This document shows positions 1 through 12,066 of a DNA stretch of 64,000 nt, piece after piece. The DNA comes from Plantago ovata (Eukaryota > Streptophyta > Magnoliopsida > Lamiales > Plantaginaceae), in assembly GCA_028274465.1 (NCBI GenBank), contig CM051456.1, positions 21,299,033 to 21,363,032 of the forward strand, given 5' to 3'. A program made the position numbers and the translations under genes. How positions within the stretch are numbered: position 1 is the first letter of the stretch; each line of letters starts with the position of its first letter. Under the pieces are notes generated by a model. That model was not told where the DNA came from. It saw only the letters and a program-made list of their open reading frames with translations, and did not search any database.

Positions 1-1180
1 AGTTTCCCATAGACTTTTGCCATTACATATACATAATTCTGCAAGATATGTTGTACGTACTTTTCTGAAATCTGGCGTGCAATGTTTATTCCAACTTCTT
101 TTTTCTTTTTTATTTAAAAGGAATTGAACTTTAACTAGGTTTTTCTTTTCTTTTTTTCTCATAATTCTAGAGACGCGTAAACATTAGCAGTGATTCCCTC
201 CTAGTGTTAATTAATTTAAAGGTTGTAAGTTAATATTCTTATAATCAATTTAACCTAGCTAATAGAACTGAATGATAAGTAACAAAAGTTGAGAAATCTT
301 ATCAGAGATCCTTTTTATTATTTTAACTATAATTATTGTCTTCCAAGTAGTGTAGCTTAGATAGGTTAATTCGATCCATTTGGATTAGATTTTATGCCAA
401 TATTGACTCGACTGCCATAATAACAAATAAATATCCGGTATATATTATTGTTAACGATACGCGCGTATAAATCACTTTATTATTAATTTTATTAGCATGT
501 AGTGTTGAATAGTTTAGTTTGATTGACGACACATTAGAAAGAAAAAATTCAGCATCCGCATGCTTCTTCCTTTGGCCTCAATCAGCCCTTTGATCCGATC
601 CGATTTAATCTTAGCTTCGATTCTTATTCGATCGCCAAGTAATACGCACTTGTTTTATTTCTTTATTTACTCTCTCACTAAAGCATATTATATTATTTAT
701 CATTATGAGATGAGACTGGTATCTTTTACATTATTTTTCTCGTTTATCCTTATATTGTGAGATCAATAATAGTACATGTTTAGTTCAAACATTTTGTGTA
801 TAACAAAAATGTATTACCCCTGTCGTATCTATATTATTAAAATATAATGTTCGTATAATGAAACATGAAAGAAACAGCTTAAAGCTCATGGATCACCATG
901 AGACATTTAGAAGATAATAATAATATAATCATTGTAATTATTTAGAGCTTAAATATTGACTAGTGCTCGTTGAAGTAGCTAATGGAATTGCTTTCTGGAT
1001 TATTTTAATTGTACCTCAACTAAAATGGCCGTCCGTACAAAACAGTGATCAGCTTTTAGATTTGAAATTGACCCTCTCCCTAGCCGTTGGATTTGTCCAC
1101 TTGGATGCAGAATATTCGGATCAAGGTTATTTGCAATAATTATGCTAATAATATAATATTTGCCCTTATAGAGAGAAGAG

Positions 1181-1231
<51 letters not shown>

Positions 1232-1537
1232 AGTACTATACACCACAGTTCTATTCTATAGATAGATATGGACCCTTATTCCTACTACGTCTAGCAATAA
1301 TATCAGAGAAGGATCAACATGCCTAATCTGGATGATATTAATTGCTGGAGTTTTTTTTTCGAAATAATATTAATTGCTGGAGTTGATGATATGAAAGAGT
1401 TGGCAACTGCATTCAGTTCGATTAGTACTTTTTATTTTGTTTGCTAGAGAATGTAATAAAGTTATTGATGGTGGTAATTGTGATAGTGATGGTATATGTT
1501 TTTTATCGTTTAACAAATCTAATGTATCAGTGTTTTG
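1..1537. other. AT-rich intergenic DNA, no gene seen
   Basis: No open frame here resembles a known protein and no paired splice sites frame a coding exon. The only distinct structure is the ATT microsatellite at 1183-1231. Confidence 0.6.
1183..1231. repeat. (ATT)n microsatellite
   Basis: About 16 uninterrupted ATT/TTA triplets. It reads as a tyrosine run in one frame, but nothing around it looks coding. Such arrays are usually length-polymorphic. Confidence 0.95.
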
Positions 1538-1555
1538 AAGGTACGTATTAATATA

Positions 1556-1702
1556 CCAATGAGGTCTAGCTCAATTGGTTAGACTGAGGTGTCATGACAC
1601 TAGAGGTCATAGGTTCAATTCTCGCCAAGTGCGGGATTATTTATAGTTTATTACTAGCTTTGTAATGCTACTTGTGAAATTGTAATGGTTCGATTATAAA
1701 AA
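1556..1702 (+). mobile_element. tRNA-derived SINE with 18-bp target duplication
   Basis: The 5' part carries Pol III-like boxes: an A box near 1567-1580 (tctagctcaattgg) and a B box near 1610-1620 (ggttcaattc). A tRNA-unrelated body follows and ends in a short A run. The same 18 bases, aaggtacgtattaatata, stand directly before (1538-1555) and after (1703-1720) the element. This is a perfect target-site duplication typical of LINE-driven retroposition. At about 147 bp it fits plant SINEs. The perfect duplication implies a fairly recent insertion. Confidence 0.9.
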
Positions 1703-2669
1703 AAGGTACGTATTAATATATACTCTTGTATTCTAAACAAAATAAATGGTAAAAATTATAGACACTATAAATTGTTGTAAACAATATGTTATCTAATAAA
1801 TTTGCTCTAGCATCTTTTTTACCCGTATACAAAAGATGAGAGAAAAATAATTTATGAATAAATTGAAATTTTGGATTTATACAATATAAGTATGTGATTT
1901 TCTAGACATTGAGTGGTAGAGAGATTAACATGGTAGCTACATTACATTAGAAGTGGAATGAGATATGATGATTAGTTGACAAATAAAGCTAGCTTGGTAA
2001 TTACTACTTAATTAATCAATCAATAATTAAACTCGACAAACATGCATGATCTCGTTACCCAATTACCTCACAATGACACTAGTCCAAGAGTGGTTTGTGA
2101 TCCATAATTCCATATAGCACAGCTTGGCCCAATTTCTAATGACTACTCTTTCTCTTGAATTTGGAATTTGATGTGATATATATTTGGGCTAATGGGCTCT
2201 AGTTTAGCCCCCATCGCACAGACAGGCATACATTGGGTTTTCGTTTTTTCAACTTCCTCTTCAGCAGGGCCTGATTGGTAAAAAAAACCCTCTGAAATAA
2301 CCGTCAAACTTTTAAAACGCATCCGGAGCTGCCCGTGTTCATTTCACATGTGAAAACTTGAGGTTTGACCAAACGAAAAGGCAAAACCCCCCTACTTGGT
2401 AAAATATGGGATAACATCTAATGATGTGTTTTAACTGGGCATTTTATGATCGGTAAAACATTGTTAAAAGTGTTATATTGATGTATTTTTTGGACTATTT
2501 TGGCAAAATGTCTAATATGATAGTATTGTTTTGGTTCAATTTGTGAATCAAAAGGGTTTCATTGAAACATGTCGGAAATGTTTAGGGACCACTTTGCAAA
2601 TATGAAAAGTTTTTCATTGCAAATTATTTTTATAAATAACATTGTTCTATATATTATTTGGAAGCTGGA

Positions 2670-4062
2670 ACAAAAAAGTTACCTTAGTGAAAAAGTGTGG
2701 TTTATTTTTAAAATTACTGTAACTCTTTTTGCAGCTTTAATAATATTTGGGGTTGATTAATATAGGCATCTAGTTATATTATATAATATATAATTAGAAA
2801 TCATTTTCCTAATTAAATACTTCGTAATATATAAAATTAAAACTTATTCCCCAAGAAATATAGCTAATCGATCAGCACAATTAAGTGGGCCCCTAGTTGA
2901 TTTCTACTGTTATAAATAGAGAGCAATAGACTTATGTTTTAGTTGCCAACTAACTCCCTCTGTCCCGCTACAAATTACTCATTTTGACTTTTTTCGGTCA
3001 ACAGCTTTCAACTTTGACTCCCGATTACTCTTAAACTATGATGATAAAATATTTGATAAAACTATATTACGAAACTTTAAGTTCTATATTTTCATAATAT
3101 AATTTTGTTAAATATTTTACCATTATAGTTTAAGAGTAATCGGGAGTCAAAGTTGAAAGTTGTTGACCGAAAAAAGTCAAACTGGGTAAATTGTAGCGGG
3201 ACAGAGGTAGTACTTCATAATTTCTGAACTACTTTCTCTATATCATAACAGTAGAAAAGAAAACCCTTCTTCTCCAAAGCCTACATAGTCGAAAATATAA
3301 GAGCCTCCATAGCTCATGAGATTTGTTCTCCGTTGTTCATTCTCTTGACCACTCTCACTATCCTCTATCTGAGGCAAACAAGAACAAGATCGTGGTATTG
3401 ATTTCGAGAATACAAAAAAACTCCTTCCTCCTCTCCTCCGGCGTCGACTTCTATGGAGGAGGGGGAAGTTGATTTTCGTCTTTTTGAAATTGATACCACA
3501 ATCTTGTCTTCGTGTTCCCTCGGACAAAGAATAGTTAGAGTGGTCTGGAGACAACAAGAGAATGAACAACGAAGAACAAATCTCAAGAGCTATGGAGCTC
3601 TATTGATTGCGGCTATACTTGTAGAGAAGGGTTTGTGCTTTTGTTTAAATGTTATGATAGGGAGAAAAGGCTTCAGAAATTATGAAGTAGCTAACAACTA
3701 AAATAGAAGTCTATGGCTCTCTATTTATAACATAAAAAATCGACTCCTAGGGTCCACAATATGCTGATTTAGATCAACTCTTCTTTTGGGGAATAAGTTT
3801 TGATTTCATACAGTATTAATATAATTAGGAAAAGGATATCTAATTAGAATATAACTAGATGTCTTTTCTGATCAAACATGGAGATTGTTATTTCACATAG
3901 AAACCAAATAAAACTATATAAAATCTGAAAATTATTATTTCGTGCAACACTATTCACTTAAAAATGAAAAAACTGCAAAACAACCCCGTAATTTATGTAA
4001 AGCTGCGAAAAAAAGTTACAATAATTTATAAAATAAACCATACACTTTTTCACTAAGTTCAA
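2670..4062. repeat. Long inverted repeat (foldback hairpin), centre near 3450
   Basis: The left arm (about 2670-3445) and right arm (about 3460-4062) are reverse complements over their whole length with scattered mismatches. Shared blocks include the aacttattccccaa segment (near 2843 left and 3797 right), the tataaatagagagc segment (near 2911 and 3714) and the gttcattctcttg segment (3337 and 3557). A Stowaway MITE (2953-3210) interrupts only the left arm. No transposase is present. It could be a long-TIR foldback element or a duplicated and inverted fragment. A transcript would fold into a near-perfect hairpin. Confidence 0.85.
2953..3210. mobile_element. Stowaway-type MITE (Tc1/mariner-like)
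   Basis: The ends are inverted repeats (actccctctgtcccgc on the left; the right end is its near reverse complement). TA dinucleotides flank it at 2951-2952 and 3211-3212, the Stowaway target duplication. The interior is a long palindrome around the gactcccgattactc segment. The empty site can be read in the opposite arm of the surrounding hairpin, which confirms the boundaries. Confidence 0.9.
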
Positions 4063-6042
4063 GGAAAAATAAGAGATCGAGGAAGAAGAAGACCGAAAAG
4101 AGGACCCGGAAGAAGAGAACCCCAAGGAAGACTTTGAAGAACACCGGGAGGAAGCTATGATTCTGCATTCACCGGGGATGAACTCCTATATAGGGAAGAT
4201 GCAAGAGATTCGTGACTACCTCTCTGGACTTTCTTTTGATTTCCGTACTTTGTTGCATGCATATCATTTTATTTTGTTGCGTTACGTTTCCCTTTGTAGT
4301 ACGTTAAAGTCTTCTGTCAAGTTAATAACTTTTTATTGAGAAGACTAATGTTTATAAATTTATTCCATGCTTTGTAGTTAGTATGTAGTTTGAGGCTCAT
4401 AATAACAGGCTATCGGTATGTTACACCTACACACATTCACTATGTTAAATTTTGTAGTCTAAGAAAATATTTATTGGATTAGGCATGATATTCTCTAGTT
4501 GCGGTTCACGAAAAACCTATAGATTCAATACATCTAAGATAGAATACTATAGTGTGGGCAATTGTGTTGTACATCAATATGATAAGGCAATTGGTGTTCC
4601 ACCTTACTTTGCAAGACTTTTTTATTCCTATAGTTGGAACTAGAGTGAAGTTGTGTGATTCTCTGTAATAAATCTATTTTGTCGAATAGGTTTGGGAAGT
4701 GAGTTACCGTTACGCTATGTTACTCTGTTTTTGTCTTGTGTTTTGTGTTTTTTCAATTTTGTTTGTTACTCCAAATGTGAAGTTTTGTTTCATATATATT
4801 GTAATCCTAAGCCATATTCTATGTTTTGTTTGAAATCTACGTGTGAACTTATAAACATGGTTAAAACCTGAGCCTGAAGATCCTACAAACTACCACCGAT
4901 GTCTCTTTAATTGATTACAATTACAAATACAATATATGGTAAAAAAGAAAATAATTCAAGAAGACAATAGAATAAAATATTCTACAAAGTCAAAGAGACG
5001 TGCCCGTGATGGTTCTAATATATTTCTCATAGGAAACTCCGACCATTTTAACGTTTCCGTGTTTCTGAGTCCATATGGATTTCATCTCCTCTCCATGGAA
5101 GCTCTAAGGCTCTATCAATCTCTGCACCATATAGCTCAAACTCATTAAGATCATATATTTTCAAAAATATTATTATTTTATAAATACTTAAAGACACTTT
5201 AGTCTCATATCTAAGGTTAGACCACCGCCAATTAACCTTCTTGTTAAACCGTGCCACTGGCGTGCACCTTAACATGACATTATGTACTACCATATAATTA
5301 AGTAATTGACATACATAAAATCCACAAATCATGCATCATCATTGAGTCGAACTTCAATTTTAAAAACAGTAGTATATATAATGATCTCAGCAAACAAGAA
5401 TAAACAAGAATGGCACATATATTAAACTCCCATGACCTCGATATCGAATTATCGACAAGCTTAATTAACACAGAGTCATCTATTATGCTCGACAATTCAA
5501 TCAAATGTAATATTAACGGAAGAAACTCTAAACCTATGATGAATATGAATATGTTACTGAATTACGTACCTTCGTACTGAACATCGATACGATCAAGAGA
5601 CGGGGCTAGACGGAAGGACGCGAAGGAGCAGCTTTCTCTTTTTCTTGATTTGATTTTAGGTCGAAAAGTAACTAAGTAGTTTTTTAATAGAAGAGAACAC
5701 GGGCTGAGTTAAGACGAAATACTTGGGCCCAAAATCTAATTTAATTTACGAACTTAAACTCTTAAAATTAGAAACGGAGCAAAGCCAATTGTTCTTAATT
5801 CGTTCTAATCGTAATAAGTGATTGTTTGTAAATGTTTAAAAAATCAATTTTGTGCTTTTGGAGTAGTAAAATTAGTTTTTCAATGTTTTATTTTACAACT
5901 TCTGCTGCAACTTCTCCTGAAAAAAGTAGGTAACCGCCAGAAACCGAGAAGCATGTAAACTGATGCTTCTAACTGCTTTTAGCAGTTCGTAATTATTTTT
6001 AAACTAAAAATAAGTGCTTTAATCGAATTTACCAAACACTAT
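4063..6042. other. Intergenic, with possible gene relics
   Basis: No complete gene. At 4080-4340 an open + frame with an acidic Glu/Asp/Pro-rich stretch looks like the tail of a retroelement or other repetitive ORF. On the minus strand, 5046-5137 could be a short coding exon and about 5567-5660 resembles a transcribed 5' leader ending in a donor-like site. I could not join them into a gene and give no function. Confidence 0.35.
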
Positions 6043-6476
6043 CAGGTTGTTTGGATATAAACTTGTCTTTAGTATTTTGTTATTTTGGCTTGTTGGAGTA
6101 TTTGCCTCTAAACTAGCCTTTGTTATTTAACAAAATACCAAAGTCCAGCTACAGTAACCGACATAAAAACACACATATTCTCCTCTTTGGCCCACATGTT
6201 TCTTTATTATTCATATTCTTTTTTTTTTTTTTTTAAACCTCATCTTCCACTAATCCACCAATCAAAAAACCTCGTACAAATCAAAAATCAAACATTCTCT
6301 TACAACACTCATCATCATATATATAAAAATCTTACTACCCTACCTATCAAACCTCTTAATTTAAACTCAAATACAACAACAAAAACTAAACTAACAAAAC
6401 TCTTAATTCCGTTGCTATTCCGGCTTTTGTTAAATTTAACAAAATACCAAAGACAAGTTTAGAGCCAAACAGCCTG
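6043..6476. mobile_element. Non-autonomous TIR element, ~40-bp inverted ends
   Basis: The left end (caggttgtttgg and the following ~28 bases) is mirrored at the right end (taacaaaatacc to aaacagcctg). The same trinucleotide, tat, flanks both sides (6040-6042 and 6477-6479), suggesting a 3-bp target duplication as in PIF/Harbinger or CACTA elements. The interior is AT-rich without an ORF, so this is a MITE of about 434 bp. Confidence 0.75.
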
Positions 6477-6929
6477 TATAGCTTCTACTTCTTTGAATTT
6501 AAACTGCTTTAGACTAAAATATCAAACACCCACCACTTTTGATTAAAATCAATTTTTTTTAACTTCTAGCAAAAGTAAGCCAAAAGTACCTCCTAAAAGC
6601 ATTAGCAAACACTCACTAAATAAAATTTGCTCGTTACATTGAGCTTGAAAATGAAATGCAATAAAATAAACTTTCTTTTTTTTTAGAATATTACATGAGT
6701 TATATATATTTAACTAATAAATCATTCTATTGCGCAATTTGGGGAAAAAAATATTTTGTTAGCTTTTTAGGTTCAGAGCACTCGTTATGGAGACTTTTTT
6801 TGGTTTATATCCTCAATTAAGCCCAAAAATATCTCAAATTGAGGCTTTTTTCTACTAAATAGTAGTCCATGAAAAATGACTATTAAATAGTTAACTCTCA
6901 ATTTTGGAACAAATTTAGCATTTTATTCC

Positions 6930-8740
6930 AGTAGAAACAATTGTAGTACATCGTCTCAACAACTAAAAGCAACAGGGTTTATTACACCTGCGCTGAATCT
7001 AACAAAACTTGACAGAACATAAAGAATAAAACATAACTACAAAACTGGATAGCCTAGCATAGGCTGACAAAACCGTTGCAGCTTTGGAATTTGTTGGCAA
7101 CGAGTGAAAGTCGTCTTCACAACCTCTCGTAACAACTGCCCAAATGCCATAGCTTTACCTTGAAATATTCTCATATTCCTTTCCCTCCAAACAGAATAAA
7201 CAAATTCAGTAATCAGACTTTTGAAAAACCTGTTAGTAGCTGACCTCCCCTTGATCTGCTGACAAATATAATTCTTCTCTTCTGCCCAAGAGCTACAACT
7301 ATGCGTCCTACCACACCAAGTCATCAAGCTTTTCCAAACAGGTTTGATCTCATCACAATTAAACAGCAAATGGTCAAGAGTTTCAGTCTCCGACCCACAA
7401 AAGACACAAAAGGGATCAACGTCAATTCCCAAACCAATGAGTCTATCTTTCGTTGCTAGTCGTTCCAAGCAGTCAACCAAAGGATAAACCGTGATCTGGG
7501 CGTGGCAAAGTTATTCAACACCAAATCCCGCCACTATCAACTTTCTCCCTCTGAGGTCGCAAATTATTATAAATCACTCTCATCTTAAACTTTTCTTTTT
7601 GCAGCTGATCCCCCCACACAGAGTTACCAGCAACAAGTCTTCTGGATTTAAGGATTTTCTTAAAGAGGAAGGAGGAATCAGCCATCTTATCCATACAGAA
7701 AACATCTTGATCCTTTATGTAATAATTATGGATCCATTTAATCCATAAACGATCTTCTTTTTGTGAATAGCCCACAACAGTTTGTGTACATGGGCCTGGT
7801 TCCAGGTCGGTAGATGTGTAAGTCCCAGACCTCCACTCGCTTTAGGCTTACATATTTCATCCCAAGCAACCAAAGACTTCCTAGAGCTTCCAAAATCACC
7901 AGTCCATAAAAATTGTCGGCAGATGGACTCAACTACTTTCATGACTTTCCTAGGGAATACAAACACATGGCTCCAGTAATCCTGAATAGCATATAAAACA
8001 CTTTGAATGCGTTGGAGCCGTCCTCCATAGCTAAGAAATCTCGAAGTCCAGTGCCTAATTCTTGAAACCATCTTATCCAACAACGGTTGATATTGTTGAA
8101 TCGATAGTCTTTTACCATTTAATGGAATCCCCAAGTAACGGACAGGCAAATTCCCTTTTTGCAATTGAACATGCTCAAGAATTCTGTCTTTAACCTCAGT
8201 TCTTACACCTCCAAAGTAGATATCAGTCTTTCTTCTATTAGCTATCAAACCGGACACTTAACTGAATTCCTCAAACTTTTCCATTACTGCAGCAACTGAT
8301 TCTAAATTCCCCTTTGTGAAAAAGAGAAGATCATCAACAAAAATCACATGTGTTATCTTAAGAGTAGCACACCTTGGATGAAACTTGAATCTCGGAATGT
8401 GGTGAAGATCATGCATCAATCGAGACAAGTATTCCATGCTTAACACAAAAAGAAAAAGTGACATAGGATCACCTTGGCGTAGACCTTTCTTACTGGGAAA
8501 AGGTTCAAGCAGTTCACCATTAACACATATTTGGTAAGAAACTGTACGCAGACAGACCATAATCCAATCAACAAAAACAGATGGAAAACCAAGAGCCCTT
8601 AGTAACTGTTCAATAAACATCCAATGTACCGAATCATAAGTTTTTTGAATGTCAAGCTTAATCATACACCTAGGTTAGATTCCTTTCCTCCCATAGCCTC
8701 GTACTATCTCTTGTGCCAACATAGTTATCTGTCAATTAAG
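6930..8740 (-). pseudogene. LINE (L1-type) reverse transcriptase, 5'-truncated and broken
   Basis: On the minus strand the order is: RT start (LAQEIVRGYG near 8720-8690, then a stop); RT fingers and palm (8665-8258), with the catalytic box written FVDD instead of the usual FADD/YADD; RT thumb and C-terminal region (8257 to about 7715); and a zf-RVT-like cysteine/histidine segment (CVFCGSETETLDHLLFNC near 7400). Stops and a frameshift between 7715 and 7480 break the frame. The 3' end carries an aataaa-like signal near 6925. ORF1, the endonuclease and the RT N-terminus are missing, so this is a dead 5'-truncated copy. Its tail resembles the copy at 59901-60346. Confidence 0.92.
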
Positions 8741-9485
8741 CCCTCCATATTAATATTTTATGATTTCTTCTTTGTTTGATTGGTTAATGGAGTAATAATG
8801 TGGTATATGATACCCACAAAGAGAATTCAATTTGAAAGAGACTTTTCTTTTGGGATTTTAAATTTAAAATCTCATTACGTCTTAAACCACAAGGAGGAGT
8901 GTTTTAATTCTTAAGTGCAACTATTTATGATAAAATGGAATTGTGGGTAGTTTATTTTGGCTTTTGTAAAAGTACTAAACTGGAAGGAAGATTTTTAGTA
9001 GGGGTGTGAGTGCAATAATATTGCCCATTAATAACGTGAACCAAGCAAATGAATGGGTCAATAATAGTTTTATACTTCAGCTAGTAGATCACGAGATAAT
9101 AACGTGGGCCTATGTAATTGCCCACAAGAATGCAATGTATCACGTTGCTCAGTCACATGCTTTCCATGCTCCCACTTCAAATTTAACGCGTACTCTCATA
9201 ATTTCGACTTTTCTTTTTTCAAAAGAAAATTAATAATTTTTTTTTTAAACATTAATAATAAAAATTGATTATAATAGTTTAGATGCGAATTTGCCGTATC
9301 ATAAAAGTTTTATCCACTTTTTATTTTCAGATTACCCATAAAATTTTACATATTTACTAGAAGTAAAATTATCCCACATATTAAAAGTATTATCTTGTAC
9401 ATTTCATATTATAACTTTGACACAATTTTATAATTTAACAACTCCATTTCAATTTAAAAAAATAACATACATCACTAAAAAAGTA
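8741..9485. other. Intergenic DNA, nothing recognised
   Basis: AT-rich sequence upstream of the broken LINE. The longest + frame (9006-9233) resembles no known family and lacks gene context. Confidence 0.5.
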
Positions 9486-9731
9486 CTCCCTCCGTCCCAC
9501 TGTAAGTTACCCACTGGGATTTTTTTGTCAACAATTTTCAACTTTAACTCTCAATTATTCTTAAACTATAATAATAAAGTATTTGACGAAATCATATGAA
9601 AATACCTAGATTCTCATAATATAGTTTTATTAAATATTTTACCATTATAATTTAAAAGTAATCGGAAGTCTAAGTTGAAAGTTGTTGACTAAAAAAGTCA
9701 AACTGAGTAATTTCTACTGGGACGGATGGAG
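9486..9731. mobile_element. Stowaway-type MITE
   Basis: It begins ctccctccgtcccac directly after a TA and ends in the inverted form near 9718-9731. The internal palindrome has the same layout as the MITE at 2953-3210 (TTGACTTTTTT..GTCAAC and TCTCAATTATTC-type blocks), so it is the same family. Confidence 0.85.
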
Positions 9732-10182
9732 CATACTATTACTTTAATCTTTATTTTTAAACTAGTGCGCTAACCTCTCCGTCTTGTCCATCCATGAATG
9801 CTTTTAATTCTTATGTCGTTCTTGACGACCCATCCTTCTTTTCTGAGCCAATTACCGTTAGAGGACGCCCAATTCGTCCGTTATGACAAACAACTCAACA
9901 ACAACTTATCAATAATGTCAAGATTCCCACATATTGTATATACGATTAAATAATAATGATCATACATCATTAGATATAATTATTTAAGATGAACATATAA
10001 CACCTGTTTTATATAATAAGAAGGAAACAAGACAAGGCTGGATTGATGTGACGAACAAATCAATCATTCATTTTGTTTGTAGACAAATTCGGAGTTAGCT
10101 GAAGAATAATCCCTCAGTTCCACTATATTTATCCACATGATTTTTTTTAGATTCGGCGTTCGAACTTAACTACTACTATTCC

Positions 10183-10317
10183 CTCCGTTTCATCAGAAGT
10201 GTTCTAGTTTGACTTTTTTCGGTCACCAGCTTCCAACTCTAACTCTCAATTACTCTTAAACTTTAATAATGAAATATTTAACTAAATCATATTATGAAAA
10301 AAAAGTAATTTAAACTC
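10183..10317. mobile_element. Partial Stowaway-type MITE
   Basis: The left half of the same MITE family (ccctccgtttcatc, then the gacttttttcggtcac and ctctcaattactc blocks) is present. The sequence then leaves the family near 10317 and no right terminus follows. It is a truncated copy; a second short fragment lies at about 10108-10140. Confidence 0.7.
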
Positions 10318-10324
10318 AAAGTGT

Positions 10325-11005
10325 GTTGGTTGATATATTGTATGGAATACCAAAGGTTGGTGTTGAGAGACATCCCACACAACTAAAGTTAGAATGAATA
10401 AGCTAAATAATAAAGCATGGTTTGACTTAGGGCGAGGGGTTGGACCCGTTGGGGATACCCATGCTTTTAGAAGGGGGAAGAGCTAGATGGCTCATCCAAG
10501 TGCACCCGGCGCCGGGCCCGAACCTCGGGTCGAGGGTTCGTGGATTGGGCTAAGGCTAGTTAGTGGTGAATATAATCTTTTCGGACCAAAAACTAACTTT
10601 AGTTTTTGGGTCCAATTAGAAAAGGCTCAACTGGGTCGGTCTAGTTACCAACATATAGAATTTCCTACCTAGACAAATTCTACTTGTTCAGTAAAAGTAA
10701 AAAGCGAACAGATGTGACGGTTGACGAAAAATTGCATCTTTTCAATTTTGTCCGTACGTTTGCACCACTTGACTCCTATTAATACACCCTTTAACAGTGC
10801 AAGACATACACCGCAGTCTTACTTATTCTCTTATATTCTCCAGAAAGCTTTACTTACCGTATTGTCGTATTGAATTAGTCCAATCCGAATTTGTATTTTT
10901 CAGTACTTGTAATACGTTCTCAATTGCAGTTGTATCTTGGGAGACTGTTCGTCAAATTATGTAAATATCAAGTGCAAGACGAATAAAGTCTTAAGTGTAT
11001 AGCGC
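10325..11005 (+). mobile_element. LTR-like fragment (possible Copia LTR)
   Basis: The segment starts tgttggttgatatattg, a Copia-style opening. It contains an LTR-like promoter-poor leader with a GC-rich island (about 10430-10530) and an aataaa near 10982. I found no TG..CA end pair with a target duplication, no primer-binding site and no coding region, so boundaries and class are uncertain. Confidence 0.35.
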
Positions 11006-11465
11006 TACACTCAACTCTGCAGATTTTTCTTCTTCTTTTTCAGTCTGATATAATCCTGTTCCTACCGTAACACCCAACACATGATGAACGGTGAATAGTG
11101 GCACATGCCTCTCAAGTTGAGATCCAAATGTGTTGGGGCATTTTTTGGGCTTGAGTGGCATCTCCAGTCTAAAGCCAAACAAGTTGTACACCTCCCCAAC
11201 TTCGATTTTTAAGTATATCACTATCAACATCGTTATGTATTACTTATCAAATAGCAAGGGATTTGAGTTGACGTCTCAGTTTCGAGAATTATGAATACAA
11301 AAAAGCACCGTTGAAAAACCTACCCAAAAAAAGTTCGACGATGCTCAGCTAAATTAGTTGTCAAACTGGATATTACCTATAATTTTTTTTTTATAAATTG
11401 ATGATGAACGATAGGAAACGAAACTTGACGCACATGCAGTTGGAAAAAGCAGGGAAAATAATTAT

Positions 11466-11475
11466 TATATATAAA
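11466..11475 (+). promoter_or_regulatory. TATA box of the bHLH gene
   Basis: A tatatataaat element lies about 600 bp before the start codon. A pyrimidine-rich leader follows it, interrupted by a 5' UTR intron, which suits a transcription start near 11500. Confidence 0.6.
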
Positions 11476-11720
11476 TGGAAATCTATAGAAATTGTAGAAG
11501 AAGAAGCCCAAAAAAAGAAAAAAAATTACAATCAATTCAACACCACACCTCTCTCTGTTTGCTTCCTTTCTTCTTCTCTGCTTTTCTTCTTTTCCATTTT
11601 CACTTCTTCTTCTACCTATTCTCAACCTTTCACCAACAAGCTTGCTCTTGTTATATCTTCTCCAAACCAACTCAAAACACAGACTATCTGATACTGATAC
11701 ATACTGCTTTTAACATTTTG

Positions 11721-12044
11721 GTAAGTGTTTCACATCTTTTACTTGCTTCTTATATTGCATCTCAAGCATACACTTTGTTCATCAATCTACTTAATTCTAT
11801 GTTTACTTAGTATTGAGATCTGAGACCAGACCAGCATTCACTGACTAGTCCTAGTCCTTCATTTTCTTCTGCCAAGTTTACATACTGAGTTTGAGATGAT
11901 TTTGCCATAGATATATTATTAGCCTTTCTTGATTTTGGTGGGTTTGCAATTGCTACAAGTACAAGTACATTCTTGATCGGTCGATTTATTCTGGGTTTTG
12001 TTGTTTTTGTTAGTTACTTTGAGCTGGATTGCTGCAATCTCTAG
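11721..12044 (+). other. Probable 5' UTR intron of the bHLH gene
   Basis: A strong donor (TTTTG/GTAAGT) at 11721 pairs with a ctctctag acceptor ending at 12044, 22 bases before the ATG at 12067. The in-frame extension upstream of that ATG lies mostly inside this intron and has no ATG, so it is not part of the protein. Confidence 0.65.
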
Positions 12045-12066
12045 GTTTGGTTTGGTTTGGTTTAAC

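Noticed and set aside
1087..1326. Open frame with a long tyrosine run
   Set aside because: Produced by the ATT microsatellite; no gene context.
3243..3701. Overlapping open frames on both strands around 3450
   Set aside because: They are mirror products of the long inverted repeat and match no protein family.
5048..5504. Overlapping minus-strand open frames as a gene
   Set aside because: One short segment looks exon-like, but no start, domain or splice chain could be built.
11998..12066. N-terminal extension of the bHLH protein
   Set aside because: It starts at TTG, not ATG, and most of it lies inside a probable 5' UTR intron.
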